DNA from: Candolleomyces eurysporus
Taxonomy: Eukaryota; Basidiomycota; Agaricomycetes; Agaricales; Psathyrellaceae
Length of the DNA: 64,000 nucleotides
Direction of reading: 5' to 3'
Assembly (NCBI GenBank): GCA_027579435.1
Contig: JANBPK010001197.1
Span: 1-64,000, forward strand
Of this stretch, positions 47,604-60,176 are shown in pieces. Under the pieces are notes generated by a model. The model ran no database searches, was not told where the DNA came from, and worked only from the letters and a program-made list of their open reading frames with translations. The position numbers were made by a program, and so were the translations under genes. The stretch's first letter is position 1, and each line of letters starts with the position of its first letter.

Positions 47604-49111
47604 ATGGACCCTGGTGAAGCTGCTCGTCACGCTGCGGCCATTCATGGTACCGACTTCTCCAAGATTCCAGAGTTTAAAGACATAACCGCAGCATCTATCA
47701 CGGAGCATGTGCATGCTATCAACTCCAACTGTGAGTACCTGGCCTTACAGCTCCATGGTTATACGCTGAACCTTGCGAGCAGGTCCTGATGAACGAACCA
47801 AGTTCATCTTCAAAAGCTTAACTACTCATCTGCACAACTTTGTCCGTGAAACGTCCCTCACAACTGAAGAGTGGATGTAAGTGCACTACTCTGTCTCTGT
47901 GTGATCGAGTCCAGGCCCATACGTACATCGATAGGGCTGCTCTTGACTTCCTCAAGGCTACTGGCCAGAAATGTACCGACCTGCGTCATGGTATGACAAT
48001 CTTTCTCGTTGGCATTGTCCATGTCTGTATACTAACAATTTCACCAGAATTTATCCTCCTCTCAGACACCCTTGGTGCCTCCAGCCTAGTCACCGCAATT
48101 AACAATCCTAAACCTCCCGGCTGCACCGAAGGCACAGTCCTCGGCCCATTCTTCGAAGAAGATGCCCATGATTGTCAGTCCATTGCTTCATCCTCATCCC
48201 TTTCCAGCCAGCCTTTTCGCATATTCACATTCAATTACACTTGCTGATACTGTGCCATTTCTCCTCCTTCTCTAGTCCAATTCGGCGAATCCATCGCCTC
48301 GGAGGGACGAGGGCATTACATGTACGTTGAAGGGTCAATTCTCAACACTAAAGGCGAACCTATCCCTGGTGCCATCATCGACACCTGGGAGTCCGACGGG
48401 CAAGGGAAATACGATAACCAGGTACGTTCGGTCTACTCAACCTCTGCTTATCATCACCGCGGTAACCCATTTCGATGGCACTGTTAGTATGAAAACCGAA
48501 CTGGACCAGACTGCCGTGGCCGACTTGTTTCTGATGCATCGGGGAAATATGCTTACAGGGCCGTGGTGTACGTATTCTCGATAACATATGTTCAAGCTCT
48601 TTCCTTGATTTCAAGAACTGCGCGTCAACAGTCCCGTTCCGTACGGAATCCCCGACGACGGCCCCGTTGCACAATTATTGGGTCGCCTCGGTAGGCACAT
48701 CTACCGACCCGGGCATTTGCATGTCCAAATCAACGTACGTCTTTCTACATGGGTGCTTGGTGCATACCAGTCAACTGTGGTCGGTAAACTGACCGTCGGC
48801 CCACAGGCACCCGGCTACGAAACCCTCATCACCGCGCTCTACTTCGAGGGGGATCCCTACTTGACAAGTGATGCAGTCTTTGGAGTTCGAAATTCTCTTG
48901 TCGTCGTACGTGCGCCATCCTTCAATCCGTTCTTTACTTGACTGACTGTGTCTTTGCGTCTCAATAGAAAACCGAGCTGATCAACGATCCAAACATCGCT
49001 CGATCCAGAGGGTTCCCGGATCCCCTGAAGCCGCATGTTCTCTTGAAGCAAGACTTCGTGCTTCCCACTGTTGAGGAAGTGAAGGCTTTGAAAGAGTCCT
49101 CCACCTCTTAG
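47604..49111 (+). CDS. Intradiol ring-cleavage dioxygenase (hydroxyquinol/catechol 1,2-dioxygenase type)
   Basis: Non-haem Fe(III) enzyme that opens catechol or hydroxyquinol between the hydroxyls, a central step in fungal degradation of lignin-derived aromatics. It starts at ATG 47604 (MDPGEAARHAAAIHGTDFSK) and has about nine exons with 50-75 nt introns. The N-terminal dimerisation domain (TKFIFKSLTTHLHNFVRETS, FILLSDTLGASSL) precedes the catalytic barrel: GCTEGTVLGPFFEEDAHD, MYVEGSILNTKGEPIPGAII, DGQGKYDNQYENRTGPDCRG, PVPYGIPDDGPV (ligand Tyr), GRHIYRPGHLHVQI (both His ligands), APGYETLITALYF and LTSDAVFGVRNSL. Stop TAG at 49109. The fungal subgroup with this N-terminus is mostly hydroxyquinol 1,2-dioxygenase; substrate specificity is inferred, not shown. 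Confidence 0.92.
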
Positions 49112-49894
49112 TCGACCTAGGAGCATTTCTGAGCTAGCTAGTTAAGGTAAGACGAGCTGGTGTACATGAATACATGTGTATGGATCTAAAAGTGTCAATA
49201 TCTTTAATCGTCCCTGAGGTCTTGGCCTGGACTTATTCGCTCTTGACCCAAGACGAAGTGGGCATCTCGGTATAGTCCGAGCCAATGTTCTCTTATCCAG
49301 GAAGATTGTCTCCTGCGATAAGGGTCGGAACAAGCTCGACTTTGGTACTGTTCAGACGGTATAGGGCGTCTGGCTCCTTCTCTGTTCCATCCTCTATATC
49401 CGATTCCTGCATATCCTTTAGCAACTATCCTCCTTGTTTATTCTGACTGGAGCTAGTACGACCTCTTCAATCACCGAAGAGGTGCACGAAGATGCCATCC
49501 GGTGATTAACGACCCGTCGAGTGCAAAGGCTGGGAACACTTCCTGGTAAAAATCCCGGTAGTCTCAGTTGTCAGATTCGCTCTGTCAGCGTCGACGGCGC
49601 AACATAGACTTAGGGAGAGTTCTACCTGCTGTATGAGATATCAATCTATCCCGTGCCGATAATCAGACTACCGATATTCCTATCTCACTTCCTCACCCGC
49701 TCTATAGGGTACTGGCGCTCTGCACTGTGCGCCCAACGTCTGCTTGACCTCGACGAAGCTCTATGCTGCAGCGGGTATTCGGAACGTACGAAGTCCTGAA
49801 GGCCTGATCACTTGCCTTTGTCAGATTACCCATTCGCTCTTTCAGAGATCGACGGCGCCGCTGGGACGCGTCGTCGCTGTGCCGGCTCCTGAGA
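49112..49894. other. Intergenic with a weak direct repeat
   Basis: Promoter side of the aldo-keto reductase. Two loosely similar segments (about 49560-49660 and 49820-49915) share gtcagatt, tcgctct, tcag and tcgacggcgc in order, suggesting an old duplication of promoter sequence. No gene was seen. Confidence 0.35.
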
Positions 49895-49900
49895 TATAAA
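49895..49900 (+). promoter_or_regulatory. TATA box of the aldo-keto reductase
   Basis: tataaa lies 63 nt upstream of the ATG at 49963. Confidence 0.6.
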
Positions 49901-49962
49901 TATCAATCGCCTGGCTCTTCCCTCTGCCAACCCTCACACACTGTTTACAGAACTCGCTCAAC

Positions 49963-51829
49963 ATGGCACCAGGACAGAAAACATCTATGGAATATGGTAC
50001 GAGCAACATGCAGATCTGAGTACACTAGATTTGGTTAATCTACCGCCACAGTTCGACTAGGTAATTCTGGGTTGAAGGTGTCTAAGATCATCTTGGGATG
50101 CATGTCGTAGGGGTCGCCCGAGTGGCAGAACTGGGTTCTCGGTGAGGAGGAGGGGCTGAAGCATATCAAAGCAGCGTGCGTGCTGTCCATCTATCCAACT
50201 GAGACGTTGTTAGCTGTAGGCTGACTAGATCTTATCCAGTTACGATGCGGGTATCAACACCTTTGATACAGCCAATGTGGGTCATAGGGGTTCCAGACGA
50301 GAGACTGAGATTGATTGTCACGGCACTCTTCGTCTCTGCACAGATGTACTCGAATGGTGAATCAGAGAGAATTCTCGGCAAGGCAATCAAGGAGTTCAAC
50401 TTGCCGAGAGAGGAGATCGTAGTCTTGACCAAGGTGTGTGGGCTCTTATCATCTCCAAACGCGGTGCACTAACTTGATTTGCTTTCAGGTCTATTTCTCC
50501 GTAAAGAAGGATAATAAAGCTACTGCCACGTCTCCCAACTGGAATGACGAAAATGGATATGTCAACCAGCATGGGCTTAGCCGAAAGGTACGAAAGCCCA
50601 GAGACTTGCTTTGACTCGTCCCTCACCGAGATTGATATATCTCACATAGCACATCTTCGACTCTGTCAAAGCAAGTTTGGAAAGATTGCAACTTGATTAT
50701 ATCGACGTACTTCAATGTTAGTGATCTAACGTTTCACCAAATTTCATGGGCTAACAACTTGTTTGGCAGGCCACCGCTTCGATTATAATACACCTATCGA
50801 GGAAACGGTACGTTGTGTTTGCCAAGGAACTTCAGTGCTGATTCTTGGACAGATGCAGGCTCTGCACGACGTCGTCAAGGCAGGCTACGTGCGGTACGTT
50901 GGCATGTCATCATGCCATGCCTATCAGTGTATGTTCGCCTTCGCTTTATCACCATCTCTTGTCAACTGACTAAAATATCCCTCTTTCGAAGTCGCCCAAA
51001 TGCAGAGTAAGAATCAATCTCTTTTTAGCACGGTTTCAGGTACTAACCGGGCGATGAATCAGACTATGCTATCAATAACAAGTTGACCCCCTTTATCTCC
51101 ATGCAAAATCACTACAACCTCCTCTATCGCGAAGAAGAGCGCGAGATGTTCCCGACGTTGCAGGTAAATCTTTCCGTATACATTAAAATCTGGGATTCCA
51201 CCTGATGGTTGATAGTTGTTCGGTGTCGGCGCCATCCCTTGGTCTCCCTTAGCACAAGGTTTGCTCACGCGCCCCCGGGATGCGGAGAAGACAGCCCGTT
51301 CTCAGACGGACATGTATGTCTTCACAGTTCGCTGCTTATTATTCGAATGAAACGCGCTTATATTCTCCCTCGTCAGATACACTAAAGGATACGGCAACAA
51401 CGAAGGAACTCGGAAGATTACCAGCAGGTATTATACAGTGTTAGCGATCGCGATGGGTGAGTTTTGTTAACCTCCGTACTAGCGTCGAGCAGATCGCCAA
51501 GAAATACGGCGTGAGCATGGCTCAGGTCTCTTTGGCCTGGGTTATGTCCCGTCCAGGTACGTCGTATCATGGATCTGTCATCCACTGCGGCAATGGATAT
51601 CAATTAACGGAATCTTCGTCGCAGGTGTTACCGCCCCCATCGTTGGAACTACCTCTTTGGACAATCTGAAGGATCTACTTGGTAAGTGCTAAGTGTACGA
51701 GAGCTTTCCTTTTTCGGAAGCAGCTCACTTACTTTGTCTGTAGGAGCCGTTCATGTGAAGCTGACTGACGAAGATGAGAAGGAGCTGGAGGAAGCGTATC
51801 AGCCCCGAGGGTTATTTGGGCATACGTAG
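49963..51829 (+). pseudogene. Aryl-alcohol-dehydrogenase-like aldo-keto reductase with in-frame stop
   Basis: NAD(P)H-dependent aldehyde/ketone reductase of the aryl-alcohol dehydrogenase (AKR9-like) group. About 13 exons start with MAPGQKTSMEY and VRLGNSGLKVSKIILGCMS. The tetrad is present: FDTANMYSNG (Asp and Tyr), EIVVLTK (Lys), LQCHRFDY (His). Further motifs are [74 protein letters not shown], and the end RGLFGHT with TAG at 51827. The family word MSYGSPEW reads MS-stop-GSPEW: the Tyr codon at 50108-50110 is TAG. All splice sites look normal, so this is either a single-base error or a recent nonsense allele. Confidence 0.85.
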
Positions 51830-52422
51830 AACCGGCGGCGAAGGTGTGTATGGCATAGGTATATTAGAGCGGCAGATTTTGTCCTTGGAATTTAAATTTG
51901 TGAATGGCGCTCAATGCTGCCTAAGTCTCTGTGCGTTCTGGAGGCAATATGCACGCCCAGTATCCTCATAAGTAGCGGTCGAGATGGTGGCGCATCAGAT
52001 CCGTCCTCGCGGAATTGCCACACACCACTGACACCGGCGCCCGCCGCGGTCGTTTCCATTTCCTTTACATTCCTTGCAAATCGGTATTTAGTATGTATGT
52101 ACGCGCCTCGTAATCATTAATCAGACCTGAACCATTGCTTGAGAGCTGGAATTTGTAAGGCTACAGGTTGATTGTTTTGGTTCGCCAAAAAAAAGCTACA
52201 TGCAGGTATCATCATGCGTCCATCCATCCAACAAAGCTACACTTGGAAGAAAGAAAAGGGACGCCCGGCACAACGACTAGATAAAGTGATACGTAGTATA
52301 AGAATATTTTTGGTGACTAGAATAATAATAAAATGGTTCTGTCCATGATCGGTGACCGGAGACCCTTGAACTCAAATCGAACAAGAATGAATACAGACAA
52401 CGAACGGGATGGGGCGTTCCCC
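51830..52422. other. Convergent intergenic region
   Basis: Lies between the 3' ends of the aldo-keto reductase (plus) and the DUF6533 gene (minus). A-rich sequence near 52190 and 52320-52335. No gene. Confidence 0.55.
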
Positions 52423-54494
52423 TCATGGCATTCTCACTTGACTTTGACTGTGACTCCGTCTCTCCACCCGTGTCGTACTTCTCGAGCTCCTCATAGGTGA
52501 CATCGCAATCATCTCATCGTCAATGTCCTCGCTTGCAGTTCTCCGTTGCGAGTAGACCCCCTGGCCCTCATCTTCTTCTGGCGCGCTCGAAGAAAGCCCA
52601 TGACTTCCACTCCAAAAGGTATCCAGCTCAACCCTATTCGTCGTCGTCGTCGTCGTTTGATAAGTCGTAGTATCGTACTTGCCCAGAGAGAGCCGGGTGT
52701 TTGTTTTGTTGATAGTCGAAGAAGTGGTGTAGATCCCATCATCAGCTGTTTGGTGCAGGTTGAGCATAAGGCGGGACATCATCGTTACTGAGGTGCTGTT
52801 TATCGTGACACGGGGAAGGGGAAGAGGGCGGGACAGGGAAGACGCGAAAAGATTTTGTCAGTAAATCTGTAGATCGAGGTGCCATTGAAGGCGGAGGTAG
52901 GACGGACAACTCACCAGCTAGCGAATGTCGATAAACTGCCCCTGAAGTAAGGCTACGCATAAGAAACGAGAGTCATCGTTAGCAATAGTATCGGGTGTAC
53001 GGAAAGGATAAATGCTTACTCCGCCCAACTGTCAAAGAAAATGGAGAAGAAAAATATTAGTTTCCACCAACGATCGTGTCCAAGGAGACCAGCGAAAACT
53101 CACATAGAACGTCAAAATGTTTGCCAAGTTGCACAACGCCATGATGCTGGGAAACGGTATGCCGATGAGCGCGCCTCGACCGACTGGAGAGGTGAAGACT
53201 CACGCGAAGTACAAGCAGCCTATATGAGGTGAATGTGTTAGTGAGTTCGTTTTGAAATCGCGGCCGGAAGACAGCAACTCACCATCACGAAGAATCAACG
53301 AAATCAAGGCAATGTTAATCCCTGTGATCCTCCGATCTCTTCGTTCCTTCAGCGTTTTCCAGAGTGTGAGACTGAACAGTATTGAATCGTAAACGAAGAG
53401 CGCTTCCCATGCCCCTGCTAAACCTGTACCCCGGGCGGATTGGATGAGGCGAACGGGTAAAGTTAGTAAGAGTGGCCAAATCAGAAAAAATAAATTTCAG
53501 TCGGAAACACTTACGAATGGCACTACACACGGAGTCGGACTCAATACCAATGGGAAAGAAGAATCAACAAGATACGTACGATATTTTCTCCAGCCCAGTA
53601 TGGCACCCAGACGCCTGAGCGACTCTACTCTCCTGGCCGAACATGACATACTGCCGGAAAAAACACATCCGTCAGTCGGGTCATGATAAGCGCTGATATG
53701 GATGAAACGCACGCAAGCAACTCCGGCGAGAATGGCGCCACTAGTAAGCATGTATCCAAGGATAGGTTTTGAGCGGTTGTAGAGAGCGTAGATTCTGAGT
53801 GTCAGAAGAACTATTGGGCAAAGCATAGAGTAAGACTGAGTGCAAACGCGAGGGAAGAAAGAGGGACCATGGCACTTACTACAAACGAGGACCTGATTGA
53901 CGATAAGCAGTATCTGGCGGTAAAGGTTGTAATGTTTACAGCTGGTTGGGGCCATTCACTTTAAATCCAAGGGTGAATTCAATAGACAAATCTAACAGAC
54001 CTCTACATGTCGAGGGAATGGTAAGTTCAGGTTAGGCTGGAGAGGGGGAAAAGCAGAACGAACGCACTTGTGGGTTTAGGGTCGTGAACCCCAGTATCGT
54101 CACAGAGAGGTTCGCCAAAAACGCAAAATATCGGTTCAAAAAGAACCAGTAGGCGCTGTGCGACTTTTTCCGCTTCCATAGGTATTTGATTTCAGGACCT
54201 AGAGGCGAAAGTCCATTAATCTCAAGCTCACTGGGTGGTGAATACTAGATGGAACGTACGAAGGGTGATGAGATGGTCATAGTACAGAATAGCTAACAGC
54301 AAAACGAAGGTGAGGCTAATGTTCGCGGAGATGGAAGCCATTAGATGAAGACATACAGACTCCGAAGACATGCATGTAATCGTGCGCCAGACTGTCCCAA
54401 AGCCATCAGGATCTTCATGCTGTAGACAATTCGAATATGGAACTTACATTTGACGCGCGATACTCTCTGGAGTCTGGGTCACCAAGTCATCCAT
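52423..54494 (-). CDS. DUF6533 seven-transmembrane protein
   Basis: Integral membrane protein of a large Agaricomycete family with a DUF6533 N-terminus; receptor-like roles have been suggested but none is established. It starts at ATG 54494 (MDDLVTQTPESIARQ) and has many small exons. Readable segments in order are HDYMHVFGVSILYYDHLITL (after splicing), EIKYLWKRKKSHSAYWFFLN, RYFAFLANLSVTILGFTTL, CKHYNLYRQILLIVNQVLVC, ILLTLRIYALYNRSKPILGY, FGQESRVAQASGCHTGLEKI, AWEALFVYDSILFSLTLWKT and GINIALISLILRDG. The cytosolic tail has SVTMMSRLMLNLHQTADDG and a Ser/Thr-rich end at 52423. The order and motifs match the family along its whole length and no damage is seen. Confidence 0.88.
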
Positions 54495-55611
54495 CCTTCC
54501 GACTCACACCAACTTCCGCACAAAACCCAACCACAAAGATTGAAAGGACCTGAGAGACTAGAGGAGTCTTAGCTGAGCGACGTACACTCTCTGCCGAGGG
54601 CAATGACAGGGACGTGCTTCGCTATAGAAGTAGGAGTGAGTAGGCCCTCATGAAGGGAAGAGGTCAGAAGCAAAGCAATCGCAAATCCAGGGACAGAACT
54701 GGGAAGAAGAAAAGGAGGAAAACAATCAATTGATGATGGGGTCCGAGACTAATGGGAATTTGGCGCAATGCACGTTGCAATTGGCTGCCTCGGACCTTTT
54801 CGCCTCTCATTTCCCCGCATGCAATCGGCAAATCACTGTCGGCGACCCTCCGTCCGAGACCCCTCACGAGAGCATCACGATCTTGATAGCCACGGTCTCT
54901 CGGCAGGCGTTTTCTGGGCGAAATCTAACTCGTGTCCATAGGTAAGTCAGAGGAAATCGGAACCGATTAGAAGCTTGAAGCTCCACTGTGAGGCGAATGC
55001 CAAGCGCCCGGCAAGATAAGGCGAGGCATATGAACAAATCTACAACGGAATCATGCTCACTTCAGTGGCAAGTGAGTAGGTATGTATATGTAAGGAAGTG
55101 ACGCCCATTCCCACTGAGGTTGCAAATATGTCCAGAAAGGGAACAAGAAACTATATAAGTCTAGGCTACTTTCCCCCGGTGAGCAGTTCTCCCCGGAACC
55201 TGTTTTCGGCCTGGCATTGATGGTGGCAAACAGTTCCAGATGGTGGTGGTACTGAATTTGGGCCTCGAGGTGATGGTTTGCCCGCGGTCCAGAACAGAAA
55301 GTCCAGCCTATGGCCCAGTATTTGAGGCCTTGACCTGCATTACATGGGTTCAGACAGCTGGAATGAAAATGACGACGTCTTAAAATTATTTGTCACGGAC
55401 ACATGGTGGCATCTGTCTTCAAGATGAAGGAACAAAATGGAGGGCACTTCGGCCACCTTCACCTACAATCCTTTCTTCTGACCCGGGGTTGACCGACGAG
55501 CGTCTCAGCGCGCTTGAGCGACTATCGGAGAATCAGGAGGCACCGCGACGAAAACGTCTACCATGATAGCCGGAGGGAGATACATTGGTTAATAGACGTA
55601 AGAACGCACCA
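54495..55611. other. Intergenic, nothing recognised
   Basis: Promoter of the DUF6533 gene and 3' flank of the permease gene. No conserved word or gene was recognised. Confidence 0.5.
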
Positions 55612-58071
55612 CTATTCATAGACCTTACGGAACCTCGCCTTGCTCACCCCGTCACTCATAACCACAACCTCTCTTTCTAGCCTATACCCTTTGTTCCTCG
55701 GTAACCACACACTCCAGATATACCAATATGCAATCCCGAGAGTAGAGACAGCGAAACCTCCCACCGGGTGAGCCTGCGAGATTCAATATGAGCATTGTGA
55801 ATATAAAGGATAAATGAGATGCGAAAGAGTCGCAGCCAAGTCAATCAGTATGGGCGCTTGATAGATAGATAACGGATAAAACGAAAGAATCGAATGTCCG
55901 GATGAAGCAATGAATAGAGTCTGTATTCACTCACCCAATATGGAAGCTGACGGTAAGTCCTTGAGCCCGGGACAGGTGGTATGAAGGGGACAATAAGGAG
56001 GAACAAATTTGACACCAGAAACATCGCAATCAGCGCCTTAGGTGCGCGGAACGGTGGCTTCCAAGGGATAGATTCTGAGTTCCACAGTGACCGCTTGCTG
56101 CTGTAATACAGCAGGAACAATCCCAACGCCACGAAAGAGTTGATAATTGTCAGGCAGTACGATGACACTAAAAGGCCCGTTAAAGTTGACCAAGTTCAGA
56201 GGAAAGACAAACGCACGACTGATCATGAAAAGGTACGCATCACCCGGCGGAACGAGGAGAAGGAATGTGCACGAGACCAGATACTGAGTGAACAGGCCGG
56301 GAAACGGCGCCCCAAATGGCTTGTTGCTCGCAAAGAACTCGGAGTATGGCACAACGCCTTCCCGACCGAGTTCTTGAATCACTACTTACGATGAGTGTCA
56401 CACCTTCTCTTCCATTTCGTTGATAACCTACCTCTCCCCTGAGAAAACTGCCCGGCAAGGAGGTTTCCAAGAGTCGACAGTGCGATGAACGCGCTCAGGA
56501 TCTACACATGCCGACGACAAGGATCAGATCGAAGCCCCCAAAGAACCCAGTCTTTACGTACCTTCTCCGCCGCAGGTCCAAACAGGTTGCGAAAGAAAAG
56601 TGCCCTGTAGATCCGTCAACGTCAACTCTGGACAAGCTGGATAAGAATCAGGACCCCTGGCAATCCCTGACCCAACGACAGAACGAGAACAAGGCCACAA
56701 AGGGACTCACGCAACAATCCGGTTACTGCTCAAGATGTCATTCTTCGACACAACAGAGAAGTACGCCACGTTGATAAAGAGGTACACGGCGGTCACAGCA
56801 CCCATAGCGAGTGGTGCAGCTCTCTTAATCGTCCGTACAGGATCCCGGATTTCCGAGAGCGCGTAGTTGGCATTGGAGTACCCAATAAAGGACCTACAGG
56901 TGTTGTCAGACGCCGAACGGTAACTTAGGGTAAAACGGCATACTTACCACACCACGTTGTACAGTCCGCTCACAAACGCGTTCGCACCCTTCCCACTCGA
57001 CCCCTCCCACAGCTTTTCCCATCTAAAATTATCTGGCACCTCGTAACCTTCGCGGATCTGGAACCCAGGGAAGCCGAACAGGCAGAGGAGACCTGACAGA
57101 GATATGATAGACAGGACGATGAGTTTTCCTGCTCCAAGAGTGTTCTGCAGGCGCAGTCCCCAAGGCGCTAGGCAGGTGCCGTGCATGACAAGGATGAATG
57201 TTAGACAGCTGAAAGCTGTTAGACGGGTGTGATAGAATGTAGGTGCAATCGAGAGCGCGTGAAGAAGATCTGGAAGCAGATATTTAGAGAGTCAAAGTGA
57301 GTAATATGACTGCTAATACGCACATTCGCTGAAAACAACACTATTGGCCGCAGCGGTACCCTGAGCTTTGACATTAGTCTTCCTAGGTCCATGTTTTCGG
57401 AGAGAAAGCACGTACGGCGATAAGCCCGTACACCGTGTACACACACGTTACGAGGAACCGGGGCCTGCGATAGATGAACTCGAGGTAGTTCTTCTCTCCA
57501 CCGCTCCGAGGTAGACCCTACGGTTTGTTCCCCTTTCACGTTAAGTACTGGAAGCCCCATAGCAGGTGAAATAAGCTTACAGTCCCAAGCTCCATATATA
57601 CAGCTGTACCGCAAGCTGCAATGAGGGCCCCAATAAGCCACATTATAAATGCAACGCCGACGCTGCCTGAGGATCGCAAGATGTTACTGGGCGTTGCATA
57701 AATGCTGAGGTATTCTATTATTCAGCTGTGTCTCCATTTCATCGTACGGTCATGGTGGCATACCCAGTCCCAATAACACGGTTGAAAATCAAAAACGCTG
57801 CACTGAGCAGACCTTTTGACCATCAGCTCGCTCTGCCTTTTGCCAGTTTGCTTCGAGCGCACTCACCCAGAGTTCTCTTGGACTTTGGCACGTTGTCAAA
57901 CGTTTCACCAGTATTAGACCCGCTCGATATCGAGTTTTGGTCCTCTCTATCGTCATGGGCTCTATCCACCGCAGTTATCGACTCATACTGCTGGCTTGGA
58001 TGACCCAACAAAGGTGCATCTTCAGCTATTGCTCCTGGTTGTTGCTTTGAGCCATTTCTAGGATTTGACAT
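55612..58071 (-). CDS. APC-superfamily amino-acid transporter (MUP1-like)
   Basis: Plasma-membrane amino-acid permease, similar in motif order to the high-affinity methionine permease MUP1 and LAT-type transporters. It starts at ATG 58071 (MSNPRNGSKQQPGAIAEDAP). About a dozen exons give SAAFLIFNRVIGTG (TM1 with the unwound substrate-binding GTG), YATPSNILRSSGSVGVAFIM, WLIGALIAACGTAVYMELGT, PRSGGEKNYLEFIYRRPRFL, AGKLIVLSIISLSGLLCLFG, FVSGLYNVVWSFIGYSNANY, GAVTAVYLFINVAYFSVV, IALSTLGNLLAGQFSQGR, FTQYLVSCTFLLLVPPG, INSFVALGLFLLYYSSKR, FRAPKALIAMFLVSNLFLLI and FAVSTLGIAYWYIWSVWLPR, then stop TAG at 55612. Family assignment is firm; methionine as substrate is inference. Confidence 0.9.
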
Positions 58072-59510
58072 AAATTTCTGATAGATTTCGACGTCGACGT
58101 AGTGGTGCAGCGACGACGACAGTGGTGGTCAAGAGCAAGCTGCGCTGGTCCTTGCGCCGGTTGGTGCTCGGGCCGGAGCCCTAACCCGACCCTGCTTTGA
58201 TCCGGTACCGCCAGTCGGCGGCCGTCGGGGCAACGGAATGACATCGGGTCGGACTCGTGCGAGGTGTAGTTGCGGGTCTCCTATTCGAAAAGTTGGCAAA
58301 TAGTCTCCTAGCTCTATCTTACTCTCAATGAGGCTCTGCACCTGCCAAGTATCTGGCCATGTCCAACCCTCGCTCGGAAACTCGAATACTCTGCCAGTCG
58401 TTCCGATAAATTGGTCCTAATGACTTTCGAGTCGCTCGGACTAAGTACTCGGCAGCCTGAGGGTTTCGGTGAAGCACTCAAGAACCTCCAAGTGCTCCGA
58501 GTCCTGCACACTCAAGCGCCGCCAGCCGGGACGTGTGGACGGTAGCAGACGGTCCGATAGCGCCTCTAGGATGAATCCGGGATTGCTATACGAAGGAACC
58601 GGGGAGAAGGTCAGGTTAGAAACCTAGACTTCGCTCGATATGTACAGCTCAGCGAGTCAAACGGAGATTCCGCGATTGGAAGTTGGATTGAGAAAACCGA
58701 GGAGGACTTCCATGCCGGGACTGTCAGGGCGTGGTGCTTGAGAGTATAGAGAGTTTATACTTCTCCACAGTTACTCTGGGCTCTAGTACCAGTAAAGCGG
58801 CGGAAACTGAGTTAGCCTACTGAAACTCCATCGCCGTCTGGGTGTGCTCGGAGATTTGTGCAGGCACATAGCAGAGCTAGACCAGACTAGGCCAACGAAA
58901 CCGATAGAGTTCGGGCTGTGCACTTGAGGAGCACCCGAAGCATAAGCTTAAAGGCGACTGAAACAAAATAAAGTTACTGCTTGGACGATGTCAACATATC
59001 TATAATTACTCTGTCAATCCTTTTTTTCCCTTTTGATTCAGAGAACCGCACCCTTCATCGTCATTGAGAGCTCATTCTGGATTCACCAGACGCCCAGCTC
59101 CCTTATCTTGACGCTGGGAGGCGCCTATTTGAATCTCCCGCGAAGGTGACGTCTGGACCACCTCATCCGAAATCCACGCAATCACAGCGCTTCTCTCGGC
59201 AATAAACGAGATTCATTTGATGGAACGACACATCGCCGTTTCTTAAAGAAGACAAGAACGTGCAAGATTGCACAGAAGAGGAGAAAACACCAACATGGTG
59301 CATCGCCCCATACACAAACGTTTACCCCGAATGTACCATGATCACGCTCAAACTCACGAAGACGATACCCAAAAGGCGGTCCACAGACATTCTTCGATCT
59401 CTACGATTGGCAGTACTACTACAGGCATTCGATTATCTTCTTTCAAAAATTCTCCTCATCCAATAGCGTTAGACCTGCTCGAATAAAGATATACGTCCTC
59501 CCTAACGCAT
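58072..59510. other. Intergenic, nothing recognised
   Basis: About 1.4 kb between the permease start and the cyclophilin stop. Only short open frames; no repeat or RNA gene was recognised. Confidence 0.5.
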
Positions 59511-60176
59511 TTAGACGGTGCCAGAGGCGGCGATCTTAATCGGCTTGCTAACAGTGCCAGAGCTCGAGCCGTAGCCTTCGATCTTCTTCACGAGATCGTA
59601 ACCCTCAATAACCTCGCCTATGAATGGGAGCATAATGATCAGAAAAAGCGGTGTATACGTCATGATCGGAGAAACGTACCAAAGACGACATGCTTGCCAT
59701 CCAACCAGGAGGTGACGACGGTGGTGACGAAGAATTGGGAGCCGTTGGTGTTGGCACCAGCGTTGGCCATGGAGAGAAGACCGGGCTTGGAGTGCTTGAG
59801 CTTGAAGTTCTCATCTGTATACCAATTCCCTGTAAATTCGATACGACATCCAGATCGGACTGCATGTACTCGCCTGCGAAGCGCTCGCCGTAGATACTCT
59901 TACCACCAGTGCCATTGTGCCTGGTGAAGTCACCGCCCTGGAGCATGAAGCTGGGGATTACACGATGGAAGCCCGATCCAGCATAGCCGTAACCGTTCTG
60001 GCCAGTGGCGAGCTCACGGAAGTTGCGAGCGGTTTTGGGGACAACGTCGTCATAGAGCTTGAAGACGATGCGGCCGGCGTTCACGCCGTCGATGGTGATG
60101 TCGAACTAGAGAAAAAAGGGCGCTAAATATTGCGCTCTTGGTCGATTAGGCTGATACTCACGTATACATTAGCCAT
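59511..60176 (-). CDS. CYPA: Cyclophilin A (peptidyl-prolyl cis-trans isomerase)
   Basis: Cytosolic peptidyl-prolyl isomerase and target of cyclosporin. Four exons start at ATG 60176: [53 protein letters not shown] (catalytic Arg, Phe, Met, Gln), [17 protein letters not shown] across a splice, [40 protein letters not shown] and [10 protein letters not shown]. Stop TAA at 59511. The second intron (59815-59873) must use a GC donor: only GCGAGT...CAG splicing restores the invariant FADENF, while the nearby GT gives a stop. Length about 162 residues, as expected for the A type. Confidence 0.95.
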
